Source of the DNA: Pseudocercospora fijiensis CIRAD86
Lineage: Eukaryota; Ascomycota; Dothideomycetes; Mycosphaerellales; Mycosphaerellaceae
Assembly (NCBI RefSeq): GCF_000340215.1
Contig: NW_006921532.1
Span: 10,887,764 to 10,951,763, forward strand
DNA: 64,000 bases
Reading direction: 5' to 3'
Positions within the stretch are counted from its first letter, which is position 1, and each line of letters starts with the position of its first letter. Under the pieces are notes generated by a model. It saw only the letters and a program-made list of their open reading frames with translations, was not told the origin of the DNA and did no database searches. Below, one piece after another: positions 1 to 9,569 of this stretch. Position numbers and translations under genes: made by a program.

Positions 1-1905
1 AACGACGACGGAGATATCGATATCCTAGATAAAGGAGAGTCTCGAGAAGTAGAGGAAGTAGAGGGAGACTCCGAAGCCGAAGATAATACTACGAAACCGT
101 AAGACGAAGAAGACGGTTTAAATAAAAACGACGACGAAAGGTCTACTACTCCTACGGCTTCTACTACTACGGATTTAAACGAAGGAGAACTACGAAGGTC
201 TACGAGGGTCCCTAAAGCACCTAAGAGACTAAGGGACGAAATAGGGCTAGCAGCTCTAAAAGTCGACTATCGAAAGGCTTTCGAAATACCTACCTCCGAG
301 ACCTATACGGAGGCTATTACCGGCCCTTACTCCCGATAGTAGAAAGACGCTATTAAAGAACACATCGAGTCCTTAACGGCTAACAATACCTACGAGATTG
401 TCGACTATTCTAAGCCAAAGGACGGAAAAGGGCAAACAAACGTTATTACTCCGAAATGGGTTTTTAAAGTAAAAATACTACCGAACGGACAAATCGATAA
501 ATTTAAGGCGAGATTAGTAGGAAAGGGCTTTACGCAACGCTACGGAATCGATTACTTTAAGACGTTTTCTCCGGTAATACGTCTCGAAAGCCTACGCCTT
601 CTCCTAGCTATCGCCGCTAGTAAAGGACTTGCTATATTCCAAATAGACGTAGTAAGTGCCTACTTACTAGGAGAACTAACGGAGGAAGTCTACCTAGCTA
701 TCCCGGAAGGCCTAGATGTTCCCGGAACTAATAAAGTACTTAAACTCCTAAAAGGAGTACCGGGACTAAAACAATCCGGACGAGTTTGGAATAAGACTAT
801 TACGGCCTTCTTTGAAGAATACGACCTCTACGCTATACCCGCGGATCAATCGGTCTTCGTTAATAGCGACTATACGCTAATAGTCGCGTTGTACGTCGAC
901 GATTTTATTATACTAGCGAAGACAGAGGCGGAGGTTAAACCGCTAAAGGACGGGCTTATACAGAGGTTCGAAATGAAGGATCTAGGTCCCGCTAAGTTTA
1001 TACTAGGCGTACGAATCGAGAGAGAGGCCGACGGATCTATACTACTAGATTAAAGGCACTATATCGAAAATACGCTTAGAGAAGAGGGCTTAGATCTAGA
1101 CGAAACCTTCCGAGTATCGACTCCGGCAAACGGATATACGAATTTACTACCTATAACAAAGGACGAGGAGGTAGTAGACGTCCGGAGATACTAACGACTT
1201 ATCGGAAAACTAAATTAGACCGTACGAGCTACGAGGCCGGATATATCTTTTCTAACGCAGAGACTAAGCCAATCTACGGTAAATCCGGCTAGGAGACACT
1301 ACGACGGAGGTATCTACGGCCTTAGATACCTAGGGAACACTCGGGACTACTATATAAAGTATAGTCCTATCCCGAAGAACGAAAACAATACGAGTACTCT
1401 AGTTACTCGTCTACCGGTTATCTATACCGATTCGGATTACGCGGCGGACTCAACTAGGAAGTCAACGATGGGATATATATCCCTACTAGCCGGAGGACCT
1501 ATATCTTGGTCTACTAAACTATAAAGGTCCGTAATAACTAGTACTACGGAAGCCGAATACTTAGCGCTATCCTACGCCGTAAAAGAAGCTATTTAGATCC
1601 GAAATTTCCTCGAGCAAGTCGGATACCTTACGGAAGACGACTATAAAGAACCTACGATTATCTACGGGGACAATAAGGCGGCTATCGCTTTAGTACGAAA
1701 TCCGGAATTTTATTCTAGAACGAAACATATCGACGTAGCAGCACATTACGTACGGGAACTAGTCGAGGATAAGCTAGTCGATATAAAGTATATTCCGACA
1801 AAGGACTAACTCGCGGACTTCCTTACTAAGCCCCTAATAAAAGGGAAGTTCGAAGAAAACGTAAAAAGAGTCCTAGGGACAATAAAAACGATTAAGAAGG
1901 ATTAG
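1..1905 (+). pseudogene. copia pol remnant (reverse transcriptase and RNase H)
   Basis: The frame starting at base 1 encodes a recognisable copia reverse transcriptase: a KARLVGKGFTQ-type block near 500-540, an IDVVSAYLLGEL-type block near 640, and the catalytic YVDDF at 892-906. RNase H follows, with a TDSDYAADS block at about 1421-1450, EAEYLAL near 1550 and DNKAAI near 1670. Stop codons interrupt it at 1192 (TAA), 1522 (TAA), 1594 (TAG) and 1807 (TAA). All lie in the same frame and fit CAA/CAG to TAA/TAG or TGG to TAG changes. No frameshift is needed from 1 to 1905. The protein is dead but the family assignment is secure. The integrase and gag parts are not in the window. Confidence 0.92.
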
Positions 1906-1949
1906 GACTTAGCTATTTAGTTTACGGCTAAATAGCTAAGTAGAGGGAG

Positions 1950-2138
1950 TGTTAGAATACTCGGGAATGTACGAGTCTAGTTAGATTTATAAGTAAGAGA
2001 AGGAGAAGGAAGTTGCGAGGTTATTCACTTACGGCTTAGTAATAGCTTGTGATTCTTGGCGCTAGGGTATATAAGTAGCTAGTGAGTCCTTTATTCGAAT
2101 AGCAAGCAATTCTATCGGTTTACCGCTTATCTACAACA
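1950..2138 (+). repeat. 3' LTR of the copia element
   Basis: The sequence begins TGTTAGAATA directly after a polypurine tract and ends CTACAACA, giving the TG...CA ends and short TGTT/AACA inverted termini usual for copia LTRs. It is about 189 bp long. A TATATAA box lies near 2068. The other LTR is outside the window, so target-site duplications cannot be checked. Confidence 0.8.
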
Positions 2139-3420
2139 TGTTGCTACCCTAGCTTTTACTATAAGGATGCAAAGACTAGGCCTTGCTAGTTTCCTACTCC
2201 TATACTAGCTTAATTACGAGTCAGGTAGTATATAAGGCCTCGCAACCATACCGCACCTCTACCGCCAAACTTTTCTACAAAATCTGCTACTTGCTAGTAA
2301 TCGAGTCTACTATCTAGTGTATCGTATATATAGCGTGTAATACACTATGTATATAGCCCTCGAGGTCGCATACCCTACCTCCTTTTAGGCGCCCCGCTTT
2401 GTAGGCTACCTAGACCTTCCAACTTGTGTAATACTTCCTTCTATAATAAGTAAGTAACTGCTATTCTAATCAGTTCTTACATTATCTGGCACTATACTAT
2501 ATATATATTAGCGGTCTAAGCGAAGCCTATAGCGGAGCGCCTAAGACTAAACCGTTCGTCCTCTATACAATTACCTGCATTAGATTCGGATATTTATATC
2601 TATAGCATTACAACTAAGACCTAGAGAGACAAACCTAGAAAAAGGGTCCTACGCCTTAATAAGAAGATAATATATTCCTATACAAAGCATCTGCTAATAC
2701 GAGAACTGCAGGCTCAATCTTCTATATAAGAAGACAAGTTGTCCGTAGAATCTACGAGAAATCCTAGATTATCCGCCGCTCTAAGGCTAGAGGATTACTA
2801 CAATACAGACCTATATATATTGTCGATACTAAGGCCCTTCTACGAGCCGATCTCTAGGATCTCTAGGTAACTAAATAAGCGTTAGAGGGTGGTTGTTTGT
2901 ATTGCAGAATAGGAGGGCAAATGCTAAGACTTTTGTCGCAATCTGCCTTTAGTCGCAGCAGTTAGAACGCGACAACAACACCTTTTTACGTACTATCTTA
3001 GAGATAGAGGGCCTTGTCTATCGCATTAAGAAGGGCCTCGGGCTATTAACAGCGTTATATTCTCGTAGAGGTGTTAAGTTGTAGCCTCGTAGGGCAAACA
3101 GCTGTATTCTATAGGCTGTTTTAGCCCGGTTTGTTCTTAGGCTTGTAGGAGAAGAATTAGTTGCGTACTATTGAAATGTCGTGAAAGTCCAATCAAAGCT
3201 TAATCAAAGTCGTCGTTACGTAATTCTTTATCCCGCAAGCCTGAATGGAGGTAGCGCATGCCTAGTATATACCTATAGAGGAGTTATATAATACGCGGAT
3301 AACAGCCGAGATACAGGCTCAGCGGTCGGATTTTCTAAGATATCGAGGTATTAATATGGGCCCTCTCCTGTGTACACCTAGTATACACCCGCATATTACA
3401 TAGTATATACAAGGGCGATT
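2139..3420. repeat. unclassified RIP-affected repeat debris
   Basis: This stretch is rich in TA and CTA words like the neighbouring copia element, but it retains more CpA and TpG and appears less heavily mutated. No frame on either strand stays open for long and I recognise no transposase or polymerase motif. A near-palindromic segment with the words GGTCTAAGCG and CCTAAGACTA lies at about 2512-2550. From 3180 the composition grades back to normal single-copy sequence. Confidence 0.55.
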
Positions 3421-3672
3421 GCTAGTCCACGGTGGATTCACGTCCCTAGTACTTGCTCTCAACTTGCACCTCTCACAAGCCTTCTTTCCTTATCATGGTT
3501 CTGGCTGCTTTCTGGCTCCATCTCGGATACGCTTACGACTTGCATATCGTATTCTCATGCCATGCGGCCCCGCATGTGTAGTATCACATGGTGGGCATAC
3601 GCGATCTAGACCTACTGTCACGACTCTTGAGAAGCTCTGGTAGCTCACCTCATTCCACCTCGTCACCAAACA

Positions 3673-4746
3673 ATGGAACGACCATCTCGATGCTCGAGCG
3701 AAGGAGAATGGCAAAGCGAAAAAGACAACCTCCTTCCTGAGTCCGAATACATCCCACCCTCATCCCATCGTCGCTCAACCCGATCAATAGCACTCATCAT
3801 ACTCTCCATCATCACCACAAACCTCCTCTCAACCCTCCTGACCTACACCCTAACCAAATCCTCCACAATCTCCTCCTACTCTCAAGACCTACCCAGCAGC
3901 AAGTCTATCCTCCCCCTCTTCTCCTTCAATCCTCACCTAACTGACCTCCCATATAGCCCCAAACTTCTACCCAAACCTGGACCGCACCCTCCACAAAACC
4001 CTCTTCAGCAACCACATCCTCAACCGCACATCCATCTATTCCGCCCCACCTTCAATCCAAGTCGACAGAGCCTGGAACGACCTCGGAGTCAAAGATCAAA
4101 TTTTCCTGTTACCGGAATCTTACGGGAAAGAAATTGGTTTAGATCCTCGACGCCATGTCTTAGCGCCTGAGAATGCGCTGGGAGAGGGAATTGGTGCGAG
4201 TTATGGGGTTTTTGTGCAGGGGTTACATGATATGCATTGTTTGGTAGGTCAAGTGAAACGCAAGGTTAGTTTGTTGTTGGGAGTGGATGCTGACGGTGCT
4301 ATGCACTGTGCGCAGAATGAAATCCGAAGAGCGTTATATTTCAATAAAGATTACTACCGACAATTCGAAGATGATTCGTTGACGCCCGAGTGGAGTCGGA
4401 GATCACATATTCGTGAGTCGTCGTATCACCCGCTGGCGCTTCTTTCATGGCAAAGACTGACGTTTTTTTTTTCTTTTTTTCCTTCCCAGGACATTGTCTC
4501 GATAACATGCGAGAGCGAATCATGTGTTCAGCAGACACGGGCGTGATTCCGACCGTTTGGGTGAGTGAAGAAGAAAATTATCCGCTTTTTGGATGGCAGG
4601 AACATAAGTGCCACGATTACAAGGCTTTGATGGACTGGTTTCGGAATTGGCACGCGAGTGATTTGGCGAAGAAGGTTGATTGGACTGGGAAGTTGAAGGC
4701 GCCTGATGGTGTGATTTTTACGGATTTTCAGAAACTGGAGATGTGA
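3673..4746 (+). CDS. UstYa-like (DUF3328) oxidase-family protein
   Basis: Four exons (3673-3898, 3957-4243, 4316-4412, 4490-4746) give 288 residues. A membrane segment lies at about residues 39-61. Two HxxHC motifs, HDMHC and HIRHC, are the hallmark of the UstYa/DUF3328 family, whose members act in oxidative cyclisation of fungal RiPPs and related secondary metabolites. The first intron appears to be GC-AG (GCAAGT donor at 3899); only this donor restores the frame. The second intron follows the first motif after one Leu codon, and the third splits the second motif between its first His and second His. The ATG context is CAATGG. No precursor peptide, P450 or PKS is adjacent, so the substrate is unknown. 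The gene sits about 250 bp from repeat debris. Confidence 0.85.
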
Positions 4747-5537
4747 TTGCGCGACTGACATGATAGATCAGGCTAGTTAGTCTAGTGCTTCCTTCCCCAT
4801 GCAATCTTCATGCAGCATTTTTGGAGGTCGGTGTGCATTTGTTGGTGTGATGGCGTGGTTTTACCGTCAAGGAGCTTTTGATCGGCAGATGTTGAGGTTG
4901 ATACAGAGTGTTAGCCACTAAACGCGGACCGTCGATTCTGAGCAGCGCTATTCGTTGAAACCTATGAAAATGCAGGGATGCCGGACTATCCACTGTTACT
5001 CCGATCAAGTCCGATGCGTACTGTACAGTACAGACTCTGTACTTATCCGACTATCTACGATGCTGCCGATTCTAGCGTCGTCGTGGCATATCATCGGACG
5101 GTCCATACCAGGTGTTGAAGTTCGGGGCTGCGGCGGCGATACCTTCCAGGTGCCTGGATAGAATTAGATAGCGGCCAAGAACGATGTGCTTCCCACCATG
5201 CTTTAAATGGAGATGTTTTCCAGAGCATGCAGAGATCTAGCGACGATTTGTGACGCATCAGCTCAGTCACATGACTGTCACATGACTTCTTGGGATATGA
5301 AGAATTTTTACACTGTGTTTTAGTCCATAGAATAGACAGAACATAGGCAATCAACGAAGCGAATTGAACCGCCGACAATGCAGTATTATGTAAGTAATCC
5401 ACTGCGCTGTGCGTGATACGATTTTCCGCAAGGCGCCATACTCCCTGCATTGGCCTGCTGAATCACTTCTTCACTCCACCAAACAAACCCAGTTCGCGGT
5501 ATGATATTCCCATCCCCTTCGTGGCCTAGGTCAAGAT
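4747..5537. other. intergenic, nothing recognised
   Basis: Short frames on both strands overlap each other and show no domain, signal peptide or consistent splice pattern. I see no RNA gene or repeat here. Confidence 0.5.
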
Positions 5538-6434
5538 TCACGGCCCAAAGGAAGGCTCTTGGCGTGGCATGATCGTATGACTAGACATCGCCCTGGTACT
5601 GACCCTGCTGCTCCGCAATGCAGCGAGTCTTCGATCGACAAGTGCCTCGTCTGGCCGAATTGATGCCGCAGAAGATTGGTCCTGACCTGCGACATTGGGT
5701 GGGGAGGACCATCCGTGAGGCACTGCGCCGACGGCGCGCATTGAATGGTGATCTGATAACATAGATGCATAGCGAGTCGTTGGCACTACATTCGCATGTT
5801 GATCGGCTGCAGCCATGGTATTCGAAATCTCTGTACTGTCGGACGCAGTGACCGAGGAGCGCGCGAAAGCAGGTAAAGCTTGAGTAGATGGGTGCTGGCA
5901 CAAGTGTGATGTGCTGTGCAGGCGACCTGCTGCATCCTGCGCAGGCGGCTGCATTTCTGTGGTTGCACCATTTCCATCATTCGTCCCGTCTCTTTCAACC
6001 CAGCAGTATTCGCAAAACCCATGCTTACCCCAGTACTCGTAAGCTGGTAAATCCGCTTGCACACATGATACCAATCCCAGTGGGCGGCCATAGTAGAGCA
6101 GATCCAAGGGGCAGTCTCTCGTGATGCGTCTGCACAACTGTTCCGCACGTTGCTCGACGAAATCGGCTTGAAACTGCCACGGGCTTTCCCCTTCAACAAA
6201 AATTCCGGCAACTCGGTTCTTCTTGGCATCTCTTCGCCCATTTAGTGACTTGTGGATGTAGTACATTACTTTCCAGCGCGGGCTTGTGTGTTCATCTAGC
6301 CCTGCGGTTGGGATGATATGATTCTTGCTGTTGTTCCCCATAATGCGCGGGCTGGAATGCGATGGTGCTGTCTTGAGATAAAGACAAGGCTGTTCCATAC
6401 GCTTTAACATGCAGCCGATGTTTGCCAGACACAA
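5538..6434 (-). CDS. hypothetical protein
   Basis: A single 298-residue frame is open on the minus strand. I do not recognise the family. The N-terminal half (residues about 40-150) looks globular, with several Trp, Tyr and Cys residues and a CEYCW patch. The C-terminal half is rich in Ser, Ala and charged residues and is probably disordered. No signal peptide or membrane segment is evident. The start used is the first in-frame ATG; a later start near residue 14 is possible. It could be a real lineage-specific gene or a chance long frame. The stop lies upstream of any recognisable neighbour and gives no functional context. Confidence 0.45.
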   Translation of the reverse strand: MCLANIGCMLKRMEQPCLYLKTAPSHSSPRIMGNNSKNHIIPTAGLDEHTSPRWKVMYYIHKSLNGRRDAKKNRVAGIFVEGESPWQFQADFVEQRAEQLCRRITRDCPLDLLYYGRPLGLVSCVQADLPAYEYWGKHGFCEYCWVERDGTNDGNGATTEMQPPAQDAAGRLHSTSHLCQHPSTQALPAFARSSVTASDSTEISNTMAAADQHANVVPTTRYASMLSDHHSMRAVGAVPHGWSSPPNVAGQDQSSAASIRPDEALVDRRLAALRSSRVSTRAMSSHTIMPRQEPSFGP

Positions 6435-6514
6435 AGCAATGTCTCAAGGCGCAACGATGGTTTGCAATTCATGTACGGCCAGCAGCTTCCACATGCTGCG
6501 ATGCTGAAGGTCCC

Positions 6515-6928
6515 TCACATGGCATTTTGCTCGACATATCTCCTCATGCTGTCCAGCTGGGTCTTGCCAGTGGAAAGCAAATAGCGGATGTGCTGTAGAT
6601 CGTCGATGTGCCGGAATCTCTCGAACTCGTGCCTGGCAAAATGGCGCATTTCGTCCTTGGTGGCAGAAGGAGGAATCTTATTGATCGCCCGTACGCAATC
6701 GCGCCACAAGGCCACTACTCTCTGGCGTTGTAGGAAATGCTCGAGGGTCAGCGTTTTGCCTTTCATCTTGAGCTTCCTGTCCGAATTGATGGTGGCATAT
6801 CGCCGCAGCGTCACCAGCATCGCGTGGGACTGTGAGTGCTGTCCAGGAGTGTTGGCGAGGAGGCGGCAAGCTGTACATATATATGTCTTGGAGGTTCTGT
6901 TCTGAAAAGTTGTCGTTGTGTTCAGCAC
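6515..6928 (-). CDS. LYR-motif protein, LYRM2-like (mitochondrial)
   Basis: This 137-residue protein matches the complex-1 LYR family, LYRM2 type. These are small mitochondrial matrix proteins that bind acyl carrier protein and assist respiratory-complex assembly. After a basic, hydroxylated N-terminus of about 45 residues that suits a mitochondrial presequence comes LTLEHFLQRQRVVALWRD. The usual LYR triplet is LWR here, a conservative change. The conserved downstream pattern (ARHEFERFR, LLSTGKTQLDSMRRY) is intact. The gene is unspliced and divergent from the NatD-like gene, with about 107 bp between start codons, so the two probably share a promoter. Confidence 0.85.
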   Translation of the reverse strand: MLNTTTTFQNRTSKTYICTACRLLANTPGQHSQSHAMLVTLRRYATINSDRKLKMKGKTLTLEHFLQRQRVVALWRDCVRAINKIPPSATKDEMRHFARHEFERFRHIDDLQHIRYLLSTGKTQLDSMRRYVEQNAM

Positions 6929-7035
6929 GGACTGTGTTGTTGAATTGCCGATGCCGGGTTACGTACACGCCCCAAACGCGTCTCCCACTACGCGTCTTTG
7001 GCTCCTATATATCAATATCTTATTAGCACCGCACA

Positions 7036-8859
7036 ATGTCGAAGCGCAAAAACGACGCTCTGCTGGAGAGCACCACCGAGCCCGGTACCAAGAAGAACCG
7101 CAAGTTTGATCCTGTTGACGAGGCCAATGCTATGACCAGGAAGGACTTCTATTCCCAGACGAATGCTGCCTTCCAATATAAGCCCCAAAATGATACCGTC
7201 TACAGTCTGGACCTCGTCCACGCCGACAATTTGCCCGAAAAACAGCTCAACGATTGCTTCAGTCTGATCGAGCGCACAAGCCGCGATGATTACGAGCCCA
7301 GCAGCTTTGGCTGGCATCCACGGAGGAAGCTACGCGAAATGAAAGAGAAGGAGATGCGCTATGTTATGCTTACTGAACGTAACATTACGTCTGAGGCAGG
7401 GAGTACAAGGGAGAATGAATTTGCCGGCTTCATGAGCTTCATGTTCACGTACGACTCAACACCGCCGCTTCCTGTACTGTACATATACGAGATACACCTG
7501 GTGGAGGGCGCAAGAGGCTGCGGACTTGGCAAACACCTCATGCATTCTGCTGAGAAGATCGCTCGAGACTTTGGGATGAAGAAGGTCATGTTGACCTGTT
7601 TCAAGAGCAACAAGAACGCTTACAGCTTCTACGAGCGCCTAGGATACCGCATCGACGCATGCTCTCCGAAAGACTTTGAACTTCGCAAGAAGGTATCCAA
7701 GAGCGAGTACGTCATCATGAGTTTGGACTTGCGCGATGCGCCACAACAATCTCGACGATCTGAGGGTACTAAGCAGGATGAGGACGCGCAGGTAACAGAA
7801 GACGACACGGAATGCTCTACGAGGCCCGCTGACACCCTGAAAAGCTCGGATAAAATCAAGGAGAGCTTAGAGAAGTGTCTGAACGAGCTCAGAGATGAGT
7901 ACGACCAAAGTCTCAAATTTGACACCGCAGAAGATATCGCTGGAGACGCTTTCGACGCAATTAACCACGGCGATACTGAATCTGCACTTCTACATGCCTC
8001 CAGGCTGAGGGACCTCATAGAGCTATTTCAGACCAGAACAATCGCCCAGGCAAAGTTTCAGGCTGCTTTGTGGACGCGGACACAGAGACTTAGAGAGCTC
8101 CTGAATTCTGTAGTACACAAAGCCGAATGTGAAGGGGCTGTGCTTCCGGAAGAGCTCATACGTCCTGCAGATATGACAGCATCTGGCCTGAATCCTATCG
8201 AAAAGAATCTCATGAATCAAGGCATTGCAGGGACTACCACCAAGATTGGCCCTTCAAGGGCAGAGGTGGAGCTCAGTCGACAGCAGCGCAAGGTGAAAGA
8301 GCTCGAGCGTATGGTGGTGTTGCAGCAAAGACAAGCAGACCAAACCCGAACAGCATTTCGGGCTCGCGAACAAGCTTTGTTGAAACGAGAAAGTGCTGCC
8401 AAGATAGCTGAGGCACAAGTCGCAATCCGAACGGAACAAATCAACGCCCGTGAAGCTCGAATTGTGCAGAAAATGGTAACATTAGCAAAGGCGTATGATC
8501 GTGACGCATCATTGGACGCGGACTCAGAGGCACATTCAGACCAGGGCTCTGAAGATGAAGAAGATGGTGAAGAAGCCTCACTCGAAGATGACGAAGACGA
8601 CTCATTAGAAGAACCGCAGGAGCAGTCCGCAACGAATACTGAATATAGTAATCAGAGTCGACCGGAGCGCGAAATTGCAGAATCTGATAGCGAGTACGAC
8701 AAGCCTAAAAAGTTGGCAATCAGCAGTTCGCTGGAACTACCCACCCCAGAAATCATGAAGTGGCAGCGACCAAGAAAAGACCAAGTCAGCACATGGCTTC
8801 GACGAAGTGGCTCTGCGAGAGAGACCTTTCCCAGTGGCAAGCGTACCTCTGACATGTAA
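7036..8859 (+). CDS. N-alpha-acetyltransferase NatD-like (NAA40/Nat4) with long C-terminal extension
   Basis: Residues about 45-235 form a GNAT domain of the NatD type, the enzyme that acetylates the N-termini of histones H4 and H2A. Supporting blocks are SSFGWHPRRKLREM, the acetyl-CoA loop RGCGLGKHL, then KKVMLTCFKSNKNAYSFYERLGY. NatD proteins normally end soon after this domain at about 200-280 residues. Here a further 370 residues follow in the same uninterrupted frame: a helical charged region, a coiled-coil-like stretch at about 415-485 and an acidic run near 495-535. The frame is continuous with no stop, so the tail belongs to the same exon, though its role is unknown. The start ATG at 7036 precedes a Lys/Arg-rich N-terminus typical of this family. 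Confidence 0.88.
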   Translation: MSKRKNDALLESTTEPGTKKNRKFDPVDEANAMTRKDFYSQTNAAFQYKPQNDTVYSLDLVHADNLPEKQLNDCFSLIERTSRDDYEPSSFGWHPRRKLREMKEKEMRYVMLTERNITSEAGSTRENEFAGFMSFMFTYDSTPPLPVLYIYEIHLVEGARGCGLGKHLMHSAEKIARDFGMKKVMLTCFKSNKNAYSFYERLGYRIDACSPKDFELRKKVSKSEYVIMSLDLRDAPQQSRRSEGTKQDEDAQVTEDDTECSTRPADTLKSSDKIKESLEKCLNELRDEYDQSLKFDTAEDIAGDAFDAINHGDTESALLHASRLRDLIELFQTRTIAQAKFQAALWTRTQRLRELLNSVVHKAECEGAVLPEELIRPADMTASGLNPIEKNLMNQGIAGTTTKIGPSRAEVELSRQQRKVKELERMVVLQQRQADQTRTAFRAREQALLKRESAAKIAEAQVAIRTEQINAREARIVQKMVTLAKAYDRDASLDADSEAHSDQGSEDEEDGEEASLEDDEDDSLEEPQEQSATNTEYSNQSRPEREIAESDSEYDKPKKLAISSSLELPTPEIMKWQRPRKDQVSTWLRRSGSARETFPSGKRTSDM

Positions 8860-9569
8860 CGCTCCAAGCCAAGGATGCAAACCCGAGGCCGCTCATCTTA
8901 TATTCAAATCGATTTTAATCCGCGGAAACTCGAGACCAATTCGAATTCATTTTCCAATATTCAAGCACGCAAGCATGAATCTTCTGGCGCGCTCCCAATT
9001 CTTGACTAAAATTTGACACGTCCATATTCTTCTGGAAATGCCTTGAAGCTGATGAAGCTCGGGAATGTTCGCAGATCAAGCCGGATCCGCGAATCCTGCC
9101 GTTCATCGCGGATTTCCAGGCTGTTGCTAGAAGACATTGGAGCTCGCAGAACCTGAGGCATCCAGCTTCTGAAAGGAGGCAGCATTGGAGCTGCGAGGGC
9201 ACGCTATACAATTCACAAACATGCCCCACGGCCGCTGCCTTAAGAGGAGAGGCTAAGACGTTTTGCGGGCAGCTTCGCCCTATACATTCTTCGATTAGGA
9301 CTCCACTTTGTCGCGTCTGATGTTTTACACCACTCCTGCCGATGATCCTTCATCAGCTATCGCGATGCTTTCCAACCCTGCCAGAGTCCCAACCACGACA
9401 CATTTCATATAATCCCATATGACAACTGACTTTACGTTCTTGCCAGCTTTCGACTCTGCCCATTTGCGCAGCTTGATTTAACTGTTGTGCAACCCACTGT
9501 AACTGGTTGCTATGGCATAACATCTTTGGCCCTAAAATTCACTCCCGGAGCTCTTGGCTGGAGGATACC
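8860..9569. other. intergenic, nothing recognised
   Basis: This stretch holds the 3' flank of the NatD-like gene and the promoter of the downstream monooxygenase. No conserved coding frame, repeat or RNA is visible. Confidence 0.5.

Larger units (their letters stand above)
1..2138 (+). mobile_element. Ty1/copia LTR retrotransposon, 3' part, RIP-mutated
   Basis: This is the 3' end of a Ty1/copia-type element; the 5' part lies outside the window. One reading frame runs from base 1 to about 1905 and holds reverse transcriptase followed by RNase H. A polypurine tract (about 1939-1949) then leads into an LTR. CpA and TpG are scarce and TpA is abundant, as expected after RIP. The in-frame stops are TAG or TAA at positions where copia proteins carry Gln or Trp. 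The element therefore cannot encode its own polymerase. Confidence 0.93.

Noticed and set aside
3673..6434. RiPP or polyketide biosynthetic cluster around the UstYa gene
   Set aside because: No precursor peptide with repeated cores, P450, PKS or NRPS can be found nearby.
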